Source: Flammeovirga sp. EKP202
GTDB lineage: Bacteria; Bacteroidota; Bacteroidia; Cytophagales; Flammeovirgaceae
Direction: 5' to 3'
NCBI RefSeq assembly: GCF_014534745.1
Contig: NZ_JACVVP010000028.1
Span: 29,766 to 93,765 of the forward strand
Length of the DNA: 64,000 bases
In this document: positions 18,086 to 27,911 of the stretch, one piece after another
How the letters are laid out: each line of letters opens with the position of its first letter
Numbering within the stretch: position 1 is the stretch's first letter
Notes under the pieces: model-generated
What the model was told of the DNA's origin: nothing
What the model saw: the letters and a program-made list of their open reading frames with translations, nothing else
The model's database searches: none
Position numbers and translations under genes: made by a program

Positions 18086-18673
18086 CTAGAAAACAAAGCC
18101 TACATTAAATCCTAAGTAAGAATGATCTGTTGTATTACCAGCTTTGAAAGCATGATTATAACGAATTGTAAACAACATATTGAAAGAAGAACTAACGTCT
18201 GCAACAACACCTACTTCTGGTGCTATACCAAAATGCCAATTTTGTTCAATAAAGGCCCATTGACCAAATGAGGTTCTTTGGTTTATATAATAAGTACCCA
18301 ATCCTACACCAACAAAAGGATTAATGATTCCATCTTCATTAAAATAATAATTAGCATGTAATAAAATCGGTACAGTGTTGTGATATCTATATTGTCTACC
18401 GTCTGCCACAATTCCTTCCTCTGGGCTATTGTAACGGTCATCTACTTTTTGATATAAAACATTCCAGTTTACTGAAAATCCATACGATACTGGAGTTGTA
18501 AGTAAATGTTTTTTCCATTCCAAACCAACACCTCTTCCACTAAAGGAACTAATGTAATCGCTTGTATTTCCTAAAGGCAAAGCCATTTGATAGGTCAAAA
18601 TGAAATCGGATTGTTGAGCAGAAGCATAAAATCCTGTCAGTCCCAACAAGAGGGTTATAATATATTTTTTCAT
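18086..18673 (-). CDS. Outer-membrane beta-barrel protein
   Basis: Predicted small barrel of 195 residues. The signal peptide ends near ASAQQ (residue 20). The mature chain shows alternating hydrophobic strands, Gly-rich turns (PFVGVGLGTYYIN), and a last strand ending in Phe (LGFNVGFVF), the usual C-terminal signature of outer-membrane barrels. No enzymatic motif is visible. It follows the DUF4136-like lipoprotein gene by 41 nt and is probably cotranscribed with it, suggesting that the two act together at the outer membrane (inference). Confidence 0.8.
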   Translation of the reverse strand: MKKYIITLLLGLTGFYASAQQSDFILTYQMALPLGNTSDYISSFSGRGVGLEWKKHLLTTPVSYGFSVNWNVLYQKVDDRYNSPEEGIVADGRQYRYHNTVPILLHANYYFNEDGIINPFVGVGLGTYYINQRTSFGQWAFIEQNWHFGIAPEVGVVADVSSSFNMLFTIRYNHAFKAGNTTDHSYLGFNVGFVF

Positions 18674-18714
18674 GATTTAAGTTCTTTTGAATAGATTGGA
18701 TAGTTGACTTTCTG

Positions 18715-19395
18715 TTATTCGGTACCTGCTTTAGCTGTATTGTATTGATCAAATAAAACATCAACACCCTCATTGATCAAAGGTACACTGTTAGCTCTTG
18801 AAAGAACGCCATTTAAAGCACCTTGCCATCCTAAAATAAGAGTTGGTACTTCGTCATTACCAATGCCTTCATTTTCTTTTGTAGTTTGCTCAACATCAAT
18901 AAAGTCAAAAAGAATTGTTCCATTACTGTAAGAATAATAAGAATATCCTCCGCCATACCAAGGGTAGCCTGGGTAACCCCAACCTGGATAGCCCCAACCT
19001 GGGTAACCTGGATAATACGGTGGCTGCCAAACAAAACCAGATTGCTGCACAGCAATTTGTGATAATTGAATAAAGAGATCTGGAACTTTTGCTCCCGATT
19101 CTAATTCCGTTTTAGTTACTTTTTCCAATTCCAAAATACCTTGAAGTTGCGTATCAACATTAGCCAAAACTGCTAATTGTTGCACTAATGTTAAAGTATC
19201 TTTGGTGTTTGAAGTAACAGCAATAGAATCTTCTACTAAATAATAAGAACGATAAGATCTCAGATTCTCAACAGATTCGTATCGTGAGATTGCAATATCT
19301 AAATCGCTTGTATATTCAGCTCCTCCTGGATAGCAGCTTTGTAATAATGCGATTAGACTTGATAGCATAAATGCTTTAAGTAAAAGTGTTTTCAT
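18715..19395 (-). CDS. DUF4136-like lipoprotein with a Tyr-Pro-Gly-rich insert
   Basis: Lipoprotein of 226 residues with lipobox LLQSC (Cys21). The start of the mature part (YTSDLDIAISRYE, then a YRSYYLVEDSI strand) matches my recollection of DUF4136 lipoproteins. In the middle, near residues 124-155, lies a low-complexity insert built from repeated PGWGY and YPG units; in the DNA it shows as near-identical short repeats around 18955-19025. The insert could vary in length by recombination. Function is unknown. It is the first gene of a likely two-gene unit with the barrel protein downstream. Confidence 0.7.
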   Translation of the reverse strand: MKTLLLKAFMLSSLIALLQSCYPGGAEYTSDLDIAISRYESVENLRSYRSYYLVEDSIAVTSNTKDTLTLVQQLAVLANVDTQLQGILELEKVTKTELESGAKVPDLFIQLSQIAVQQSGFVWQPPYYPGYPGWGYPGWGYPGYPWYGGGYSYYSYSNGTILFDFIDVEQTTKENEGIGNDEVPTLILGWQGALNGVLSRANSVPLINEGVDVLFDQYNTAKAGTE

Positions 19396-19598
19396 GATAA
19401 AAAAATGAGTTATTACTTATGTTAACACTACTAAATATAAATGACTTTTTTATTAAAACCACTACAATTAACACACAAAAAAGCGAAGTGTACACTGTTA
19501 ATCCAATAGTAAAACTTTTAAAGACAAAATTAGTATTAGTAAAAAGGGATTCTGTATTTTTATGGCATTACGATTTTAGACTTAAAACTCCCATATTC

Positions 19599-20945
19599 TT
19601 GAAAAAAAAGATTAGTTTTTTTCTTCTTGGCTTTTTAATATTTGTTTCTTTTTTAATCGGAAGAATAGATAGAACGCCATTACATTCCACTGCAGAATAT
19701 AAAAACACCATTATCAATACGGATAATATTATATCTGCAATACACAAAGAAGTTTCCACACAAGATACTCTTCTTATCGGTTGGTCTGCCCAATCCATCA
19801 TTCCTAAAAATGTAGTTTTACCTGTAGCCGGTTATGGTTTCAGAACTGTATACACAGCAGTAAGGGATTCTCTGTATGCCAGAGCCTTTGCCTTTGATGA
19901 TGGAGTAAGAGAATCTTTTGTCCTTACATTAGACCTAATGATTTTCCCTATTGAAGTAAGAAAACGTTTGGAAAAACTATTGCCAACTATTGGCCTTACC
20001 ACTGATCAGGTCCTTTTTTCTGCAATACATACACACAACGGTATGGGTGGATTTGACCCTTCGACATTAGGAAGCTTATCAATGGGTAAATATTCTGAAG
20101 CAGCAACTCAAAAGATTACAGAAGCTTCGTTTAATGCTATAAAGCAAGCCCGTAATACAAAATCGAAAGGCGGTATTGGATTTATAAAAACAGAATCACC
20201 TGACTGGGTAAGAAATAGAATAGTGAATGGAGGGCGTAAAGAAAACTCAATTCGTGCTATTAAAATCATCAGAACAGATGGGAAAAAAGCGATCATCACT
20301 ACTTATAATGCACACGCCACTTGTTTAAGTATGGACTTCTGGATCTATTCAAGAGATTACCCAGGGGAATTTATTGATTATTTAGAAAAACAACCTTCTA
20401 TTGATTTTGCTATGTATTGCGCAGGAATGGTAGCTAGTCACGGGCCTAATAGCCCTCATGGAGAGAGAGACTTCGAAATGATCAAACATATGGGGCAAGC
20501 ACTATCTGATTCAATATTAAATAAATGGGATGCTACAGCTGTTGATTATGTTGTAGACGCTAGTGTTCATAAGGTCCCCATTGATTTTAGACCCTCTCAA
20601 GTGAGAATTGAAGAAAATCTAAAAGTTCGAAATTGGATATTTAAAATGGCTTCTGGAGGACTGGAAGGTGATATTACCTATTTCAAATTAGGAGATATAG
20701 ATTGGTTTGGTACTCCCTCTGATTTTTCAGGAGAGATTGCATTGGATTATAAATTTGACTCGTTAGCAAAAGAACATAATAAACATTTCATGCTATCTAG
20801 TTTTAATGGAAATTACGTTGGTTACATTACTTGTGATGCTTATTATGACTCATTACAGAGTTACGAAATCAGAGAAATGAACTGGGTAGGACCTGAATAT
20901 GGTGCTTATTTTGGGGATGTTATTGAAAAATTGATTAGAAATTAA
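19599..20945 (+). CDS. Neutral ceramidase-like hydrolase (N-terminal domain family)
   Basis: Similar to the N-terminal catalytic domain of neutral/alkaline non-lysosomal ceramidases, which cleave the amide bond of ceramide. The frame contains LPVAGYGFR, the zinc-type motif SAIHTHNGMGG and YNAHATCLSMD followed by SRDYPGEF, which replaces the usual SGD-x-x-G block. The frame is open from an ATG at 19419, but that leaves only 23 bp to the divergent lipoprotein gene and a long unlikely leader. A TTG at 19599 gives a clean N-terminal membrane anchor (MKKKISFFLLGFLIF) and I prefer it (448 residues). The family's C-terminal domain is missing. Substrate could be another N-acyl lipid. Confidence 0.75.
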   Translation: MKKKISFFLLGFLIFVSFLIGRIDRTPLHSTAEYKNTIINTDNIISAIHKEVSTQDTLLIGWSAQSIIPKNVVLPVAGYGFRTVYTAVRDSLYARAFAFDDGVRESFVLTLDLMIFPIEVRKRLEKLLPTIGLTTDQVLFSAIHTHNGMGGFDPSTLGSLSMGKYSEAATQKITEASFNAIKQARNTKSKGGIGFIKTESPDWVRNRIVNGGRKENSIRAIKIIRTDGKKAIITTYNAHATCLSMDFWIYSRDYPGEFIDYLEKQPSIDFAMYCAGMVASHGPNSPHGERDFEMIKHMGQALSDSILNKWDATAVDYVVDASVHKVPIDFRPSQVRIEENLKVRNWIFKMASGGLEGDITYFKLGDIDWFGTPSDFSGEIALDYKFDSLAKEHNKHFMLSSFNGNYVGYITCDAYYDSLQSYEIREMNWVGPEYGAYFGDVIEKLIRN

Positions 20946-20965
20946 AGCAATCTTATCATTTCAGC

Positions 20966-20996
20966 TTGTGAAATTAAATAGGATAACTTAGATTTG
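20966..20996 (+). promoter_or_regulatory. rho promoter
   Basis: TTG (20966-20968), 20 bp spacer, TAGATTTG (20989-20996): an excellent match to the Bacteroidota consensus. It implies a transcript start near 21003 and a 5' leader of about 155 nt. Confidence 0.65.
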
Positions 20997-21002
20997 CTTA
21001 TA

Positions 21003-21157
21003 ATATAAAAAGTCACGACAAAGCCTATTTCCTTCCGGTAAGGTGACTACGATGTAGATAGCTTCTATCTCACACACAATCTTAATATTATAAATTAAGT
21101 TTCTTCATAAAGTATTTCATTATAGCGACAGTCTGAAACGCTGTCATCATTATTTTT
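21003..21157 (+). promoter_or_regulatory. Structured rho leader
   Basis: The leader contains AGTCA/TGACT enclosing CCTT-ccggt-AAGG (about 21012-21050), then GATAG-ctt-CTATC (about 21057-21070), then GACAG/CTGTC just before a T-rich stretch at the start codon. Autoregulation of rho through its leader is known in E. coli; a similar use here is inference. Confidence 0.35.
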
Positions 21158-22930
21158 ATGTATACAAGAAAGCTACTAGAGGCTAAACTGCTGTCTGAGT
21201 TAAAAGATATTGCAGAAAGTCTTGGCATGAAAAATTTCAGTAACCTTCGTAAGAAAGAACTCATTGAGAGAATTGAAAATCAAATCAAGGCTCAAGAAAA
21301 AAATGAGGGTGCACAACCTGTGGCTGAAGCACCGAAAGAAGTAGAGCAAACTCCGAAAGTTACGCCAACTGCCTCTAACGATAACGATAAAGAAAATGCT
21401 CCTCAACCAGAGAGCGAAAAGCCCGTTAGTCAAAACAAAAAACCAGAAAGCAGACCTGATAAAGCCCGATTAAATAAACGTTCTGTAACACCGAGAGAAA
21501 GAGTGAAGAGAGAAAACGTTAAAAAAGGGAACCCAAATCAGAGAGGCAAAAATCAAGATCCAAAGAAAGCTAGAGGTCAAAAAAATAATCCTGGTCAATC
21601 TAACGCTCCAAAACCTATTACGCATGATGATATTATGTCGTGGGAAGAAATCGATCTAGGTATTGATCCTTTGGACGATATGCCTGATTTCGATATGTTT
21701 TTGGATGACGAATCGGATGAAAAAAATCCTACTCTTCAACAAGAAAGAAAGAAAGCCATTGAACAAAAAGCTACTGAACCTCCAAAACCAGTACAGAAAA
21801 TATCTGTAAAGGACTTTGACGGTGTAATCAGCAGTGAAGGCGTATTAGAAATCATGTCTGATGGTTTTGGCTTCTTAAGGTCTTCTGACTATAATTACTT
21901 AGCCAGTCCTGATGATGTATATGTTTCACCTTCACAAATCAAATTATTTGGTCTAAAAACAGGTGATACAGTAAGAGGTAATGTAAGACCTCCAAAGGAC
22001 GGTGAAAAATATTTTGCTTTACTAAGAGTTGATACAGTAAACGGAAAAACGACTGAAGAAATTCGTGATCGTATTCCTTTTGAATATTTAACGCCACTTT
22101 TCCCACAAGATCAATTACACCTTTCTACTAAACCGCAAATCTACTCTACACGTGTGCTAGATTTATTTGCTCCGATTGGTAAAGGTCAACGTGGTATGAT
22201 CGTAGCACAACCTAAAACAGGTAAAACAGTGCTATTGAAAGAAGTAGCTAATGCTATTGCACAAAATCACCCTGAATGTTATTTGATCATTTTATTGATT
22301 GATGAACGTCCGGAAGAGGTGACTGATATGCAACGTAGTGTAAACGCTGAAGTAATTGCCTCTACTTTCGATGAAACTGCAGATAAACACGTAAAAGTTT
22401 CTTCATTGGTATTAGAGAAAGCGAAAAGAATGGTAGAATGTTCTCATGATGTTGTCATTCTTCTTGATTCAATTACTCGTTTGGCTCGTGCTTATAACAC
22501 CGTTACACCTTCATCTGGAAAGATTCTTTCTGGTGGTGTGGATGCTAACGCTTTGCATAAACCTAAGAAATTCTTTGGTGCTGCAAGAAATGTTGAAAAC
22601 GGTGGTTCATTAACGATCATCTCTACAGCATTGATTGATACAGGGTCGAAGATGGACGAAGTAATCTTTGAAGAATTCAAAGGTACGGGTAACATGGAAC
22701 TTCAGTTGGATAGAAAATTGGCCAACAAGCGTATTTACCCTGCTATTGATATTCCAATGTCGGGTACTCGTAGAGAAGATCTATTGATGGATAAAGATAC
22801 ATTACAACGTGTATGGATTATGCGTAGAATGATGTCTGATATGAAATCTACAGAAGCAATGGAATTCTTACAGAGCAACATGAGAGGAACAAGAACAAAT
22901 GAAGAATTCTTGATCTCAATGAACAAGTAA
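21158..22930 (+). CDS. rho: Transcription termination factor Rho with a long disordered insertion
   Basis: Hexameric RNA-dependent ATPase that ends transcription. The 590-residue chain has the N-terminal Rho_N helix bundle (1-45), a cold-shock-like RNA-binding domain (about 222-298), and the ATPase core with Walker A AQPKTGKT (350-357), Walker [10 protein letters not shown] (433-441) and the [13 protein letters not shown] loop (454-466). Between Rho_N and the RNA-binding domain is a hydrophilic insertion (about 46-215): first Pro/Glu/Asn-rich, then strongly basic (95-150), then acidic (157-190). Such disordered insertions are known in Bacteroidota Rho; in Bacteroides one has been linked to condensate formation. 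Single gene with its own promoter and strong terminator. Confidence 0.97.
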   Translation: MYTRKLLEAKLLSELKDIAESLGMKNFSNLRKKELIERIENQIKAQEKNEGAQPVAEAPKEVEQTPKVTPTASNDNDKENAPQPESEKPVSQNKKPESRPDKARLNKRSVTPRERVKRENVKKGNPNQRGKNQDPKKARGQKNNPGQSNAPKPITHDDIMSWEEIDLGIDPLDDMPDFDMFLDDESDEKNPTLQQERKKAIEQKATEPPKPVQKISVKDFDGVISSEGVLEIMSDGFGFLRSSDYNYLASPDDVYVSPSQIKLFGLKTGDTVRGNVRPPKDGEKYFALLRVDTVNGKTTEEIRDRIPFEYLTPLFPQDQLHLSTKPQIYSTRVLDLFAPIGKGQRGMIVAQPKTGKTVLLKEVANAIAQNHPECYLIILLIDERPEEVTDMQRSVNAEVIASTFDETADKHVKVSSLVLEKAKRMVECSHDVVILLDSITRLARAYNTVTPSSGKILSGGVDANALHKPKKFFGAARNVENGGSLTIISTALIDTGSKMDEVIFEEFKGTGNMELQLDRKLANKRIYPAIDIPMSGTRREDLLMDKDTLQRVWIMRRMMSDMKSTEAMEFLQSNMRGTRTNEEFLISMNK

Positions 22931-22950
22931 GACGTTTTAATATATAACTG

Positions 22951-22990
22951 AAAAGCCGAAGTAATTTTTTAATTGCTTCGGCTTTTTTTT
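22951..22990 (+). terminator. rho terminator
   Basis: AAAAGCCGAAG (22951-22961) and CTTCGGCTTTT (22976-22986) form an 11-bp stem, followed by a run of T. Confidence 0.9.
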
Positions 22991-23088
22991 TCTACTATCT
23001 TTTGAAAGCAAAAACACTTCAAATTAAAACATGATAAGATGTTTTCATCAGAAGCATTTTTTCACAAGTGATAACTGAATTATAAGAA

Positions 23089-26000
23089 ATGAATTCAATT
23101 GCTTCTAAACTTTATTATTACCTCCCGAAAAACAATATTTTTAGCAAACTCTATCAGTTATTGAGAAAGGAAAACCCTAACTGGGTAAACCTTTTTTTCG
23201 TGGCAGAAGGAGCGGGCTTAGCCATTGTATTTTCAATCGCTTATACTACATTATTTCAGGAAAGAGCAGTTGACAATTTGCCTTATGCTTTCATGTTTAG
23301 TGGAATCATAATTCTTTTATTAGCCCGACTTTTAGCCTACCTAGAGCGTCGTTTCCGAGTAGAACACCTCAATGCCACTTATAGTTTAATTAAAGTTTTG
23401 ATTGGTGTTTTTATTTGGTATTTAAGTTTAAGTGAAAGTGGTTACCTCGTCATACAAGGGTTAATTATTGGGATTAAGCTTTTGATCTTTTTCGAAGATT
23501 GCACCTATTGGACTGTTATTGAAAATTATTCTACCACCCCTGAAAGGAGAAAAGTTCTTGAACAGGCCAAATCATTTAAAGTTTTTGCAAAACTCACCGG
23601 ATTCATCATCGTTTTGGTGGGATCAAATTTATTCAGTTTATCTGCGATGGCTTTTTGGGCTATTCCTCTTTATATTTTATCAGGGTGGGGCCTTTGGCAA
23701 TCGCTAAAAAATAGTAATATTGATGATCAGCTGGAAGAGTACCATGATAAAGTAACTCGTCCTTCAAGAAAATTCACACCCGATAGTTTTTGGGCATTTG
23801 GCATCTCTAACCCTTATGTTCTAAAGTTGGGTTTATTGACAGTTTGCATGGCATGTGTTTGGGGAATTGTAGAGTTTTTCTTTATGATAGACCTAAGAGT
23901 TTCGCTCTTTACACCTCAAAAAGGATTAATTGCACTAGCACTCCTATTAATCATTTCATACGCTATCGTAGCCACAATCACCCCTTTCTTTTCATCAAGG
24001 AAATTACAGGATATAGGCATCAAAAAACTACTTACTATACCTCCTCTTATTTTATTGTGTGTAGTGGTCCTGACCTATCTTGTTTTAAGATTTAGCCCTC
24101 CACAAATCCCTATTATGCTCACCTTGGTGGCCATTGTGTTTATCATTACTCGAAATATCATTTTAACCACAGTGACACCTTCATTATTGAGGCCTATTCA
24201 GAAAAAACATAGAGGTTTTACTTTTGGTATTTTAAGAGGATTTTTCGGTTCACTAGGTTTAGTCCTGGCAGGTTTTTTCTTATGGATTGTTGATGCTGAC
24301 ACTCCTTCTAGAGAAGGGCCTGTTATTGTATGGTTGACCATCAGTTTTTTATTAGCATGGTGGCTTTGTGCCAAAATTGTTTCCAGAGACTACAGGGTTA
24401 TTATTCGACGTGCTTTTTTATTGAGGGATATTGAAAGTTATGAAATTGCAACGCATGACCAGGAAGTAAATCGTCTTTTGGTAAATAAATTGATTTCTCA
24501 TAGACCCGAAGATGTAATCTATGCATTGGAGGCCAATACCATGATTAATCCTAAAAAGAATGAAACGGTACTATTACATATGCTTCGCCACCCTGAGGAA
24601 GTGGTAAGGTATTTTTCTATTACTTTTAATGAAGAGATCAAAACGCCCAAGATTGAAGAGGCTATAAAAACATTAGCACTAAAAGATCCTGATCCTAGGG
24701 TTAGAAAAAAAGCTATCATCAGTACTTGTAAGAGTGACCCCACTTTTATTAAAGAAGTGATTGATTGGATTGATGATGACAATAAGGAAATCAGAAAAGG
24801 AGCATTATATGGACTATTATCCTCAGAATCTGAAGAACAACGAACGATAGCACTCAACTATATTAAAAACACGCTAAAGTCAGAGCACCCACAACAAAAG
24901 TTATTTGCTCTAAAAATCTTAGCAAAGGTATCTCCTTCAGAAAGCGAACCCTACATTTTTGATGCAATTATTAGTGGTGATGATTTATTAATCAAAGAAG
25001 GAATAAAAATGGCTGGAATCGTGAAAAGTCCCATTCATATTCCTCTATTAATTAACCTTTTAAAGGAAAATAAATTCAACGATACCGTATTGAGAACACT
25101 AATTCAATATGGTGAAGATTGTCTGGATATTATTGAAAACGAATTATTTGTCAATAAAAGGAGAGAAGATGTCTATCTGATCACATTATGTAAAATAATG
25201 GGTAAGATTGATACGCCTAAATCCTATGAGATTTTGTGGCAATTGGTAGATTACCCTTGGCCGTTTATGAGAATGGCCGCCTATAATGCACTCAAAAGAT
25301 TAAAATACAGACCTAAAACGGAAACTGATTTCCAAGTATTAAATAAACATTTGGAGCGCTTCTTCCAGAATTACTATTGGCTTTGTAATGCCATTGTCGT
25401 TCTAAAACATGAAAAGCCTTTCCGTGCCATGCTTTCCAAAGCCTTGGAAGATGAACTAGAATTGCTAGAAGAAGGAATCAGAACCATTCAAGAATTTATG
25501 ATTGCAGGTAAAGGGGATCAGTTATTCAAAGCGACATCTTTCAGTAAGCGTCTTTTTGAATATACCGAGCAAGAAATGATTTTAAGAAATGCAGAGATTG
25601 AAAAAAACCTTTGGAAAACCCTGCCTTCATCGATCTATCAAAAACTGATTATTGTTTTGGGATATTATAGCCTAGAAATGAAAATGCAAAAATTAGGCGA
25701 CTATTATTCCGCAAATCTTGTTGATCCATTGAGTATTACTTTAGGGATTATCAGGCCTTATAGTTTTAACCGACCTTTATTTACCACTTGGACAAAAATT
25801 ACAGCATTAATTAGTATTCGTGATTCAATGTCTCCAAGTCTGATGAAATACATCGGTCAGATATTAAACAAAGACGACATCAAACTGATTGAACCTGCTT
25901 TAATCAGTTTAAAAAGAATAGAAGATTATCAAGATTTACCAGTATCAAAATCTTTAGATGAGCTGGTTTCTATAGAAAGAAAAGATTGGCTTATGGGCAT

Positions 26001-26442
26001 ATTAAACGAAGGAACAAAACCATTATTAGAACTTGAAAAAGTAATTTTATTACGTTCAACTACATTGTTCAGAGAAATTCCTGAACACATTTTAGTAGAC
26101 ATTGCAAGTATTATGCATGAGGTCAGACTTCCTAGAGATACCACTATTTTTAGAAAAGGAGAGGAGAGTAGAGAAATGTATATTATCTATGAAGGAGAGG
26201 TGAAATTACATGATGGTGGATTTACTTTTAATAACTTAATGAATCGAGATTTATTCGGTGACCTTAGTTTATTGGATTCTTCACCAAGGTCGCTTTCTGC
26301 CACCACTACAAAAGATTCTGTCTTGATGACTATAGAGCAGGATGATTTCTTGGCCTTAATGGGCTACAGAAGAAGTTTAATGCAAGGAATTTTAAAAACA
26401 CTTGGACAGCGTATTAGAAATCAGAGTAATTATTCAAAATAA
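23089..26442 (+). CDS. Membrane transporter-like / HEAT-repeat / cyclic-nucleotide-binding fusion
   Basis: Very long protein (1117 residues) with three parts. Residues 1 to about 440 hold 11-12 membrane helices resembling the Npt/Tlc nucleotide-exchange transporters or MFS proteins. Residues about 450-920 are helical HEAT-like repeats (for example LKDPDPRVRKKAIIS, WIDDDNKEIRKGALYGLL, WPFMRMAAYNALKRL). Residues about 985-1105 form a CRP-type cyclic-nucleotide-binding fold (IFRKGEESREMYIIYEGEVK, DLFGDLSLLDSSPRSLSATT). I recall similar fusions in Bacteroidota, but transported substrate and ligand are unknown. The cNMP domain suggests ligand-gated control of the membrane part. Monocistronic, convergent with gmk. 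Confidence 0.75.
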   Translation: MNSIASKLYYYLPKNNIFSKLYQLLRKENPNWVNLFFVAEGAGLAIVFSIAYTTLFQERAVDNLPYAFMFSGIIILLLARLLAYLERRFRVEHLNATYSLIKVLIGVFIWYLSLSESGYLVIQGLIIGIKLLIFFEDCTYWTVIENYSTTPERRKVLEQAKSFKVFAKLTGFIIVLVGSNLFSLSAMAFWAIPLYILSGWGLWQSLKNSNIDDQLEEYHDKVTRPSRKFTPDSFWAFGISNPYVLKLGLLTVCMACVWGIVEFFFMIDLRVSLFTPQKGLIALALLLIISYAIVATITPFFSSRKLQDIGIKKLLTIPPLILLCVVVLTYLVLRFSPPQIPIMLTLVAIVFIITRNIILTTVTPSLLRPIQKKHRGFTFGILRGFFGSLGLVLAGFFLWIVDADTPSREGPVIVWLTISFLLAWWLCAKIVSRDYRVIIRRAFLLRDIESYEIATHDQEVNRLLVNKLISHRPEDVIYALEANTMINPKKNETVLLHMLRHPEEVVRYFSITFNEEIKTPKIEEAIKTLALKDPDPRVRKKAIISTCKSDPTFIKEVIDWIDDDNKEIRKGALYGLLSSESEEQRTIALNYIKNTLKSEHPQQKLFALKILAKVSPSESEPYIFDAIISGDDLLIKEGIKMAGIVKSPIHIPLLINLLKENKFNDTVLRTLIQYGEDCLDIIENELFVNKRREDVYLITLCKIMGKIDTPKSYEILWQLVDYPWPFMRMAAYNALKRLKYRPKTETDFQVLNKHLERFFQNYYWLCNAIVVLKHEKPFRAMLSKALEDELELLEEGIRTIQEFMIAGKGDQLFKATSFSKRLFEYTEQEMILRNAEIEKNLWKTLPSSIYQKLIIVLGYYSLEMKMQKLGDYYSANLVDPLSITLGIIRPYSFNRPLFTTWTKITALISIRDSMSPSLMKYIGQILNKDDIKLIEPALISLKRIEDYQDLPVSKSLDELVSIERKDWLMGILNEGTKPLLELEKVILLRSTTLFREIPEHILVDIASIMHEVRLPRDTTIFRKGEESREMYIIYEGEVKLHDGGFTFNNLMNRDLFGDLSLLDSSPRSLSATTTKDSVLMTIEQDDFLALMGYRRSLMQGILKTLGQRIRNQSNYSK

Positions 26443-26449
26443 TATAAAA

Positions 26450-26477
26450 AAGAGCATAATCTTTCGACTATGCTCTT
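26450..26477. terminator. Hairpin terminator between convergent genes
   Basis: AAGAGCATA (26450-26458) pairs with TATGCTCTT (26469-26477). The T-run lies on the minus side, so it mainly serves gmk. Confidence 0.8.
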
Positions 26478-26498
26478 CTCATATCTTTTATCAGGTGG

Positions 26499-27068
26499 TT
26501 ATTCTGATAATTTCTTTGTAACAAGTTTCTCAGCATTTGCTAAAGCAACAGGAAGGTCTTTATTGATCAAACGAACATCAAACTGATCTCCGAATGGCAT
26601 TTCTTCTGCTGCTTTAGCTACTCTTTCTTTGATCGCTTCTTCAGAATCTGTGGCTCTTGCTCTTAGTCGGTCTTCTAGGCAAGCTACATCTGGAGGGCAA
26701 ACAAATACAGAAAGTGCTTTCTCTTTAAAGTATTCTTTCAGGCTGATTCCGCCTTGAACATCTACATCCAAGACAACATGCTTTCCTTCTTCCCAAATTC
26801 TTTCTACTTCACTTTTTAAAGTTCCGTAGAAAAGGTTTTGATATACCTCTTCATATTCTACAAATTCATCGTTCGCGATTTTCTCTTTAAACTTATCCAA
26901 AGAGATAAAATAGTAATCTTTCGCGTTTTGTTCTTCTCCTCTCGGAGCACGTGTGGTAGCAGAGATTGAAAAGGTCAATTCTGGAAATACACTTAGAAGA
27001 TGTCTCACAACGGTGGTTTTACCTGATCCTGACGGTGCAGAAAAGATAAATACTTTGCCTGATTTCAT
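26499..27068 (-). CDS. gmk: Guanylate kinase
   Basis: Phosphorylates GMP to GDP with ATP, supplying GTP and dGTP synthesis. The 189-residue protein starts with the P-loop FSAPSGSGKTTVV (9-21), then the GMP-binding segment SISATTRAPRGEE and DYYFISLDKF, the EYEEVYQNLFYGT motif, the VLDVDVQGG Walker B region, and RLRARATDSEEAI for the lid. All key residues are present. The ECF sigma gene lies 69 nt upstream on the same strand, so the two may share a transcript; their functional link is unclear. Confidence 0.98.
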   Translation of the reverse strand: MKSGKVFIFSAPSGSGKTTVVRHLLSVFPELTFSISATTRAPRGEEQNAKDYYFISLDKFKEKIANDEFVEYEEVYQNLFYGTLKSEVERIWEEGKHVVLDVDVQGGISLKEYFKEKALSVFVCPPDVACLEDRLRARATDSEEAIKERVAKAAEEMPFGDQFDVRLINKDLPVALANAEKLVTKKLSE

Positions 27069-27137
27069 GCTTTATATGTGCAAAATAAATTTTTGTTTAA
27101 GAATGCAAAGATAATGACTTAAACAATTTAATCGCAC

Positions 27138-27740
27138 TTAGTTCGCTTTCTTTTGATAATATCCCATCTTTTTTGCGTAATCTTCTAGCTTTTCCTTCAG
27201 TAGATTACGCGCACGATGCAGTCGACTACGCACAGTTCCTATTGGAATATCCAAAATCTTTGACATTTCTTCGTAAGTGAATCCTTCAATATCGCAAAGG
27301 ATAATTACGATTCTGAAATCAACAGCTAACGCATTCAAAGCACCGGTTACTTCATCGCCAATTTTATATTTAGAGTTTTCTTGTTTCAATCCAGCCACTA
27401 AGCTTGGGTCATCTCTTTCACCACTGTATACCGTTTCCACCTCATTGTAATCAATCTTTGAGGGTTCCTTACTTTTCTTACGGTATTCATTAATAAAGCT
27501 ATTTTTTAAAATTCTAAAAAGCCAAGCTTTGGCATTGGTTCCAATTTCAAAACTATCTATAAATCGATAGGCTTTCATGTGTGCATCCTGCACTAAGTCT
27601 TTAGCATCTTCATCATTACCCGTCAAACGAAACGCAAAACTATACATGGAATCAGTATGAGGGGCAAATTCACGATCAAAAATAATTAATCGCTGTGCAG
27701 TAGTATTAGGGGATTTTTTCTTCTTAGAGTCGTTATTCAT
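27138..27740 (-). CDS. ECF-type RNA polymerase sigma factor
   Basis: Sigma-70 family factor of 200 residues with only regions 2 and 4. Region 2 includes FRLTGNDEDAKDLVQDAHMKAYRFI and the DNA-melting NAKAWLFRILKNSFINEYRK; region 4 includes FTYEEMSKILDIPIGTVRSRLHRARNLL. The N-terminal 20 residues are Lys/Ser-rich. No anti-sigma gene is adjacent (gmk follows), which fits the stand-alone, broadly conserved RpoE-like sigma factors of Bacteroidota rather than SusC/D-linked FecI types (inference). Confidence 0.93.
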   Translation of the reverse strand: MNNDSKKKKSPNTTAQRLIIFDREFAPHTDSMYSFAFRLTGNDEDAKDLVQDAHMKAYRFIDSFEIGTNAKAWLFRILKNSFINEYRKKSKEPSKIDYNEVETVYSGERDDPSLVAGLKQENSKYKIGDEVTGALNALAVDFRIVIILCDIEGFTYEEMSKILDIPIGTVRSRLHRARNLLKEKLEDYAKKMGYYQKKAN

Positions 27741-27911
27741 GATGTAATTAGAGTAGAAAGAACTACCTTTGAAGGTGTTTCCTTTTTATAAATGTGATAA
27801 AAAATTAAGGTTTAAACAGTGCCATAAGTAATCCTGTTTTTGGTTTATTACAATATACCAAGGAATTCAAAAAAAGAAGCTATTTAGTGATATCATTGAG
27901 TGTATAATGTT

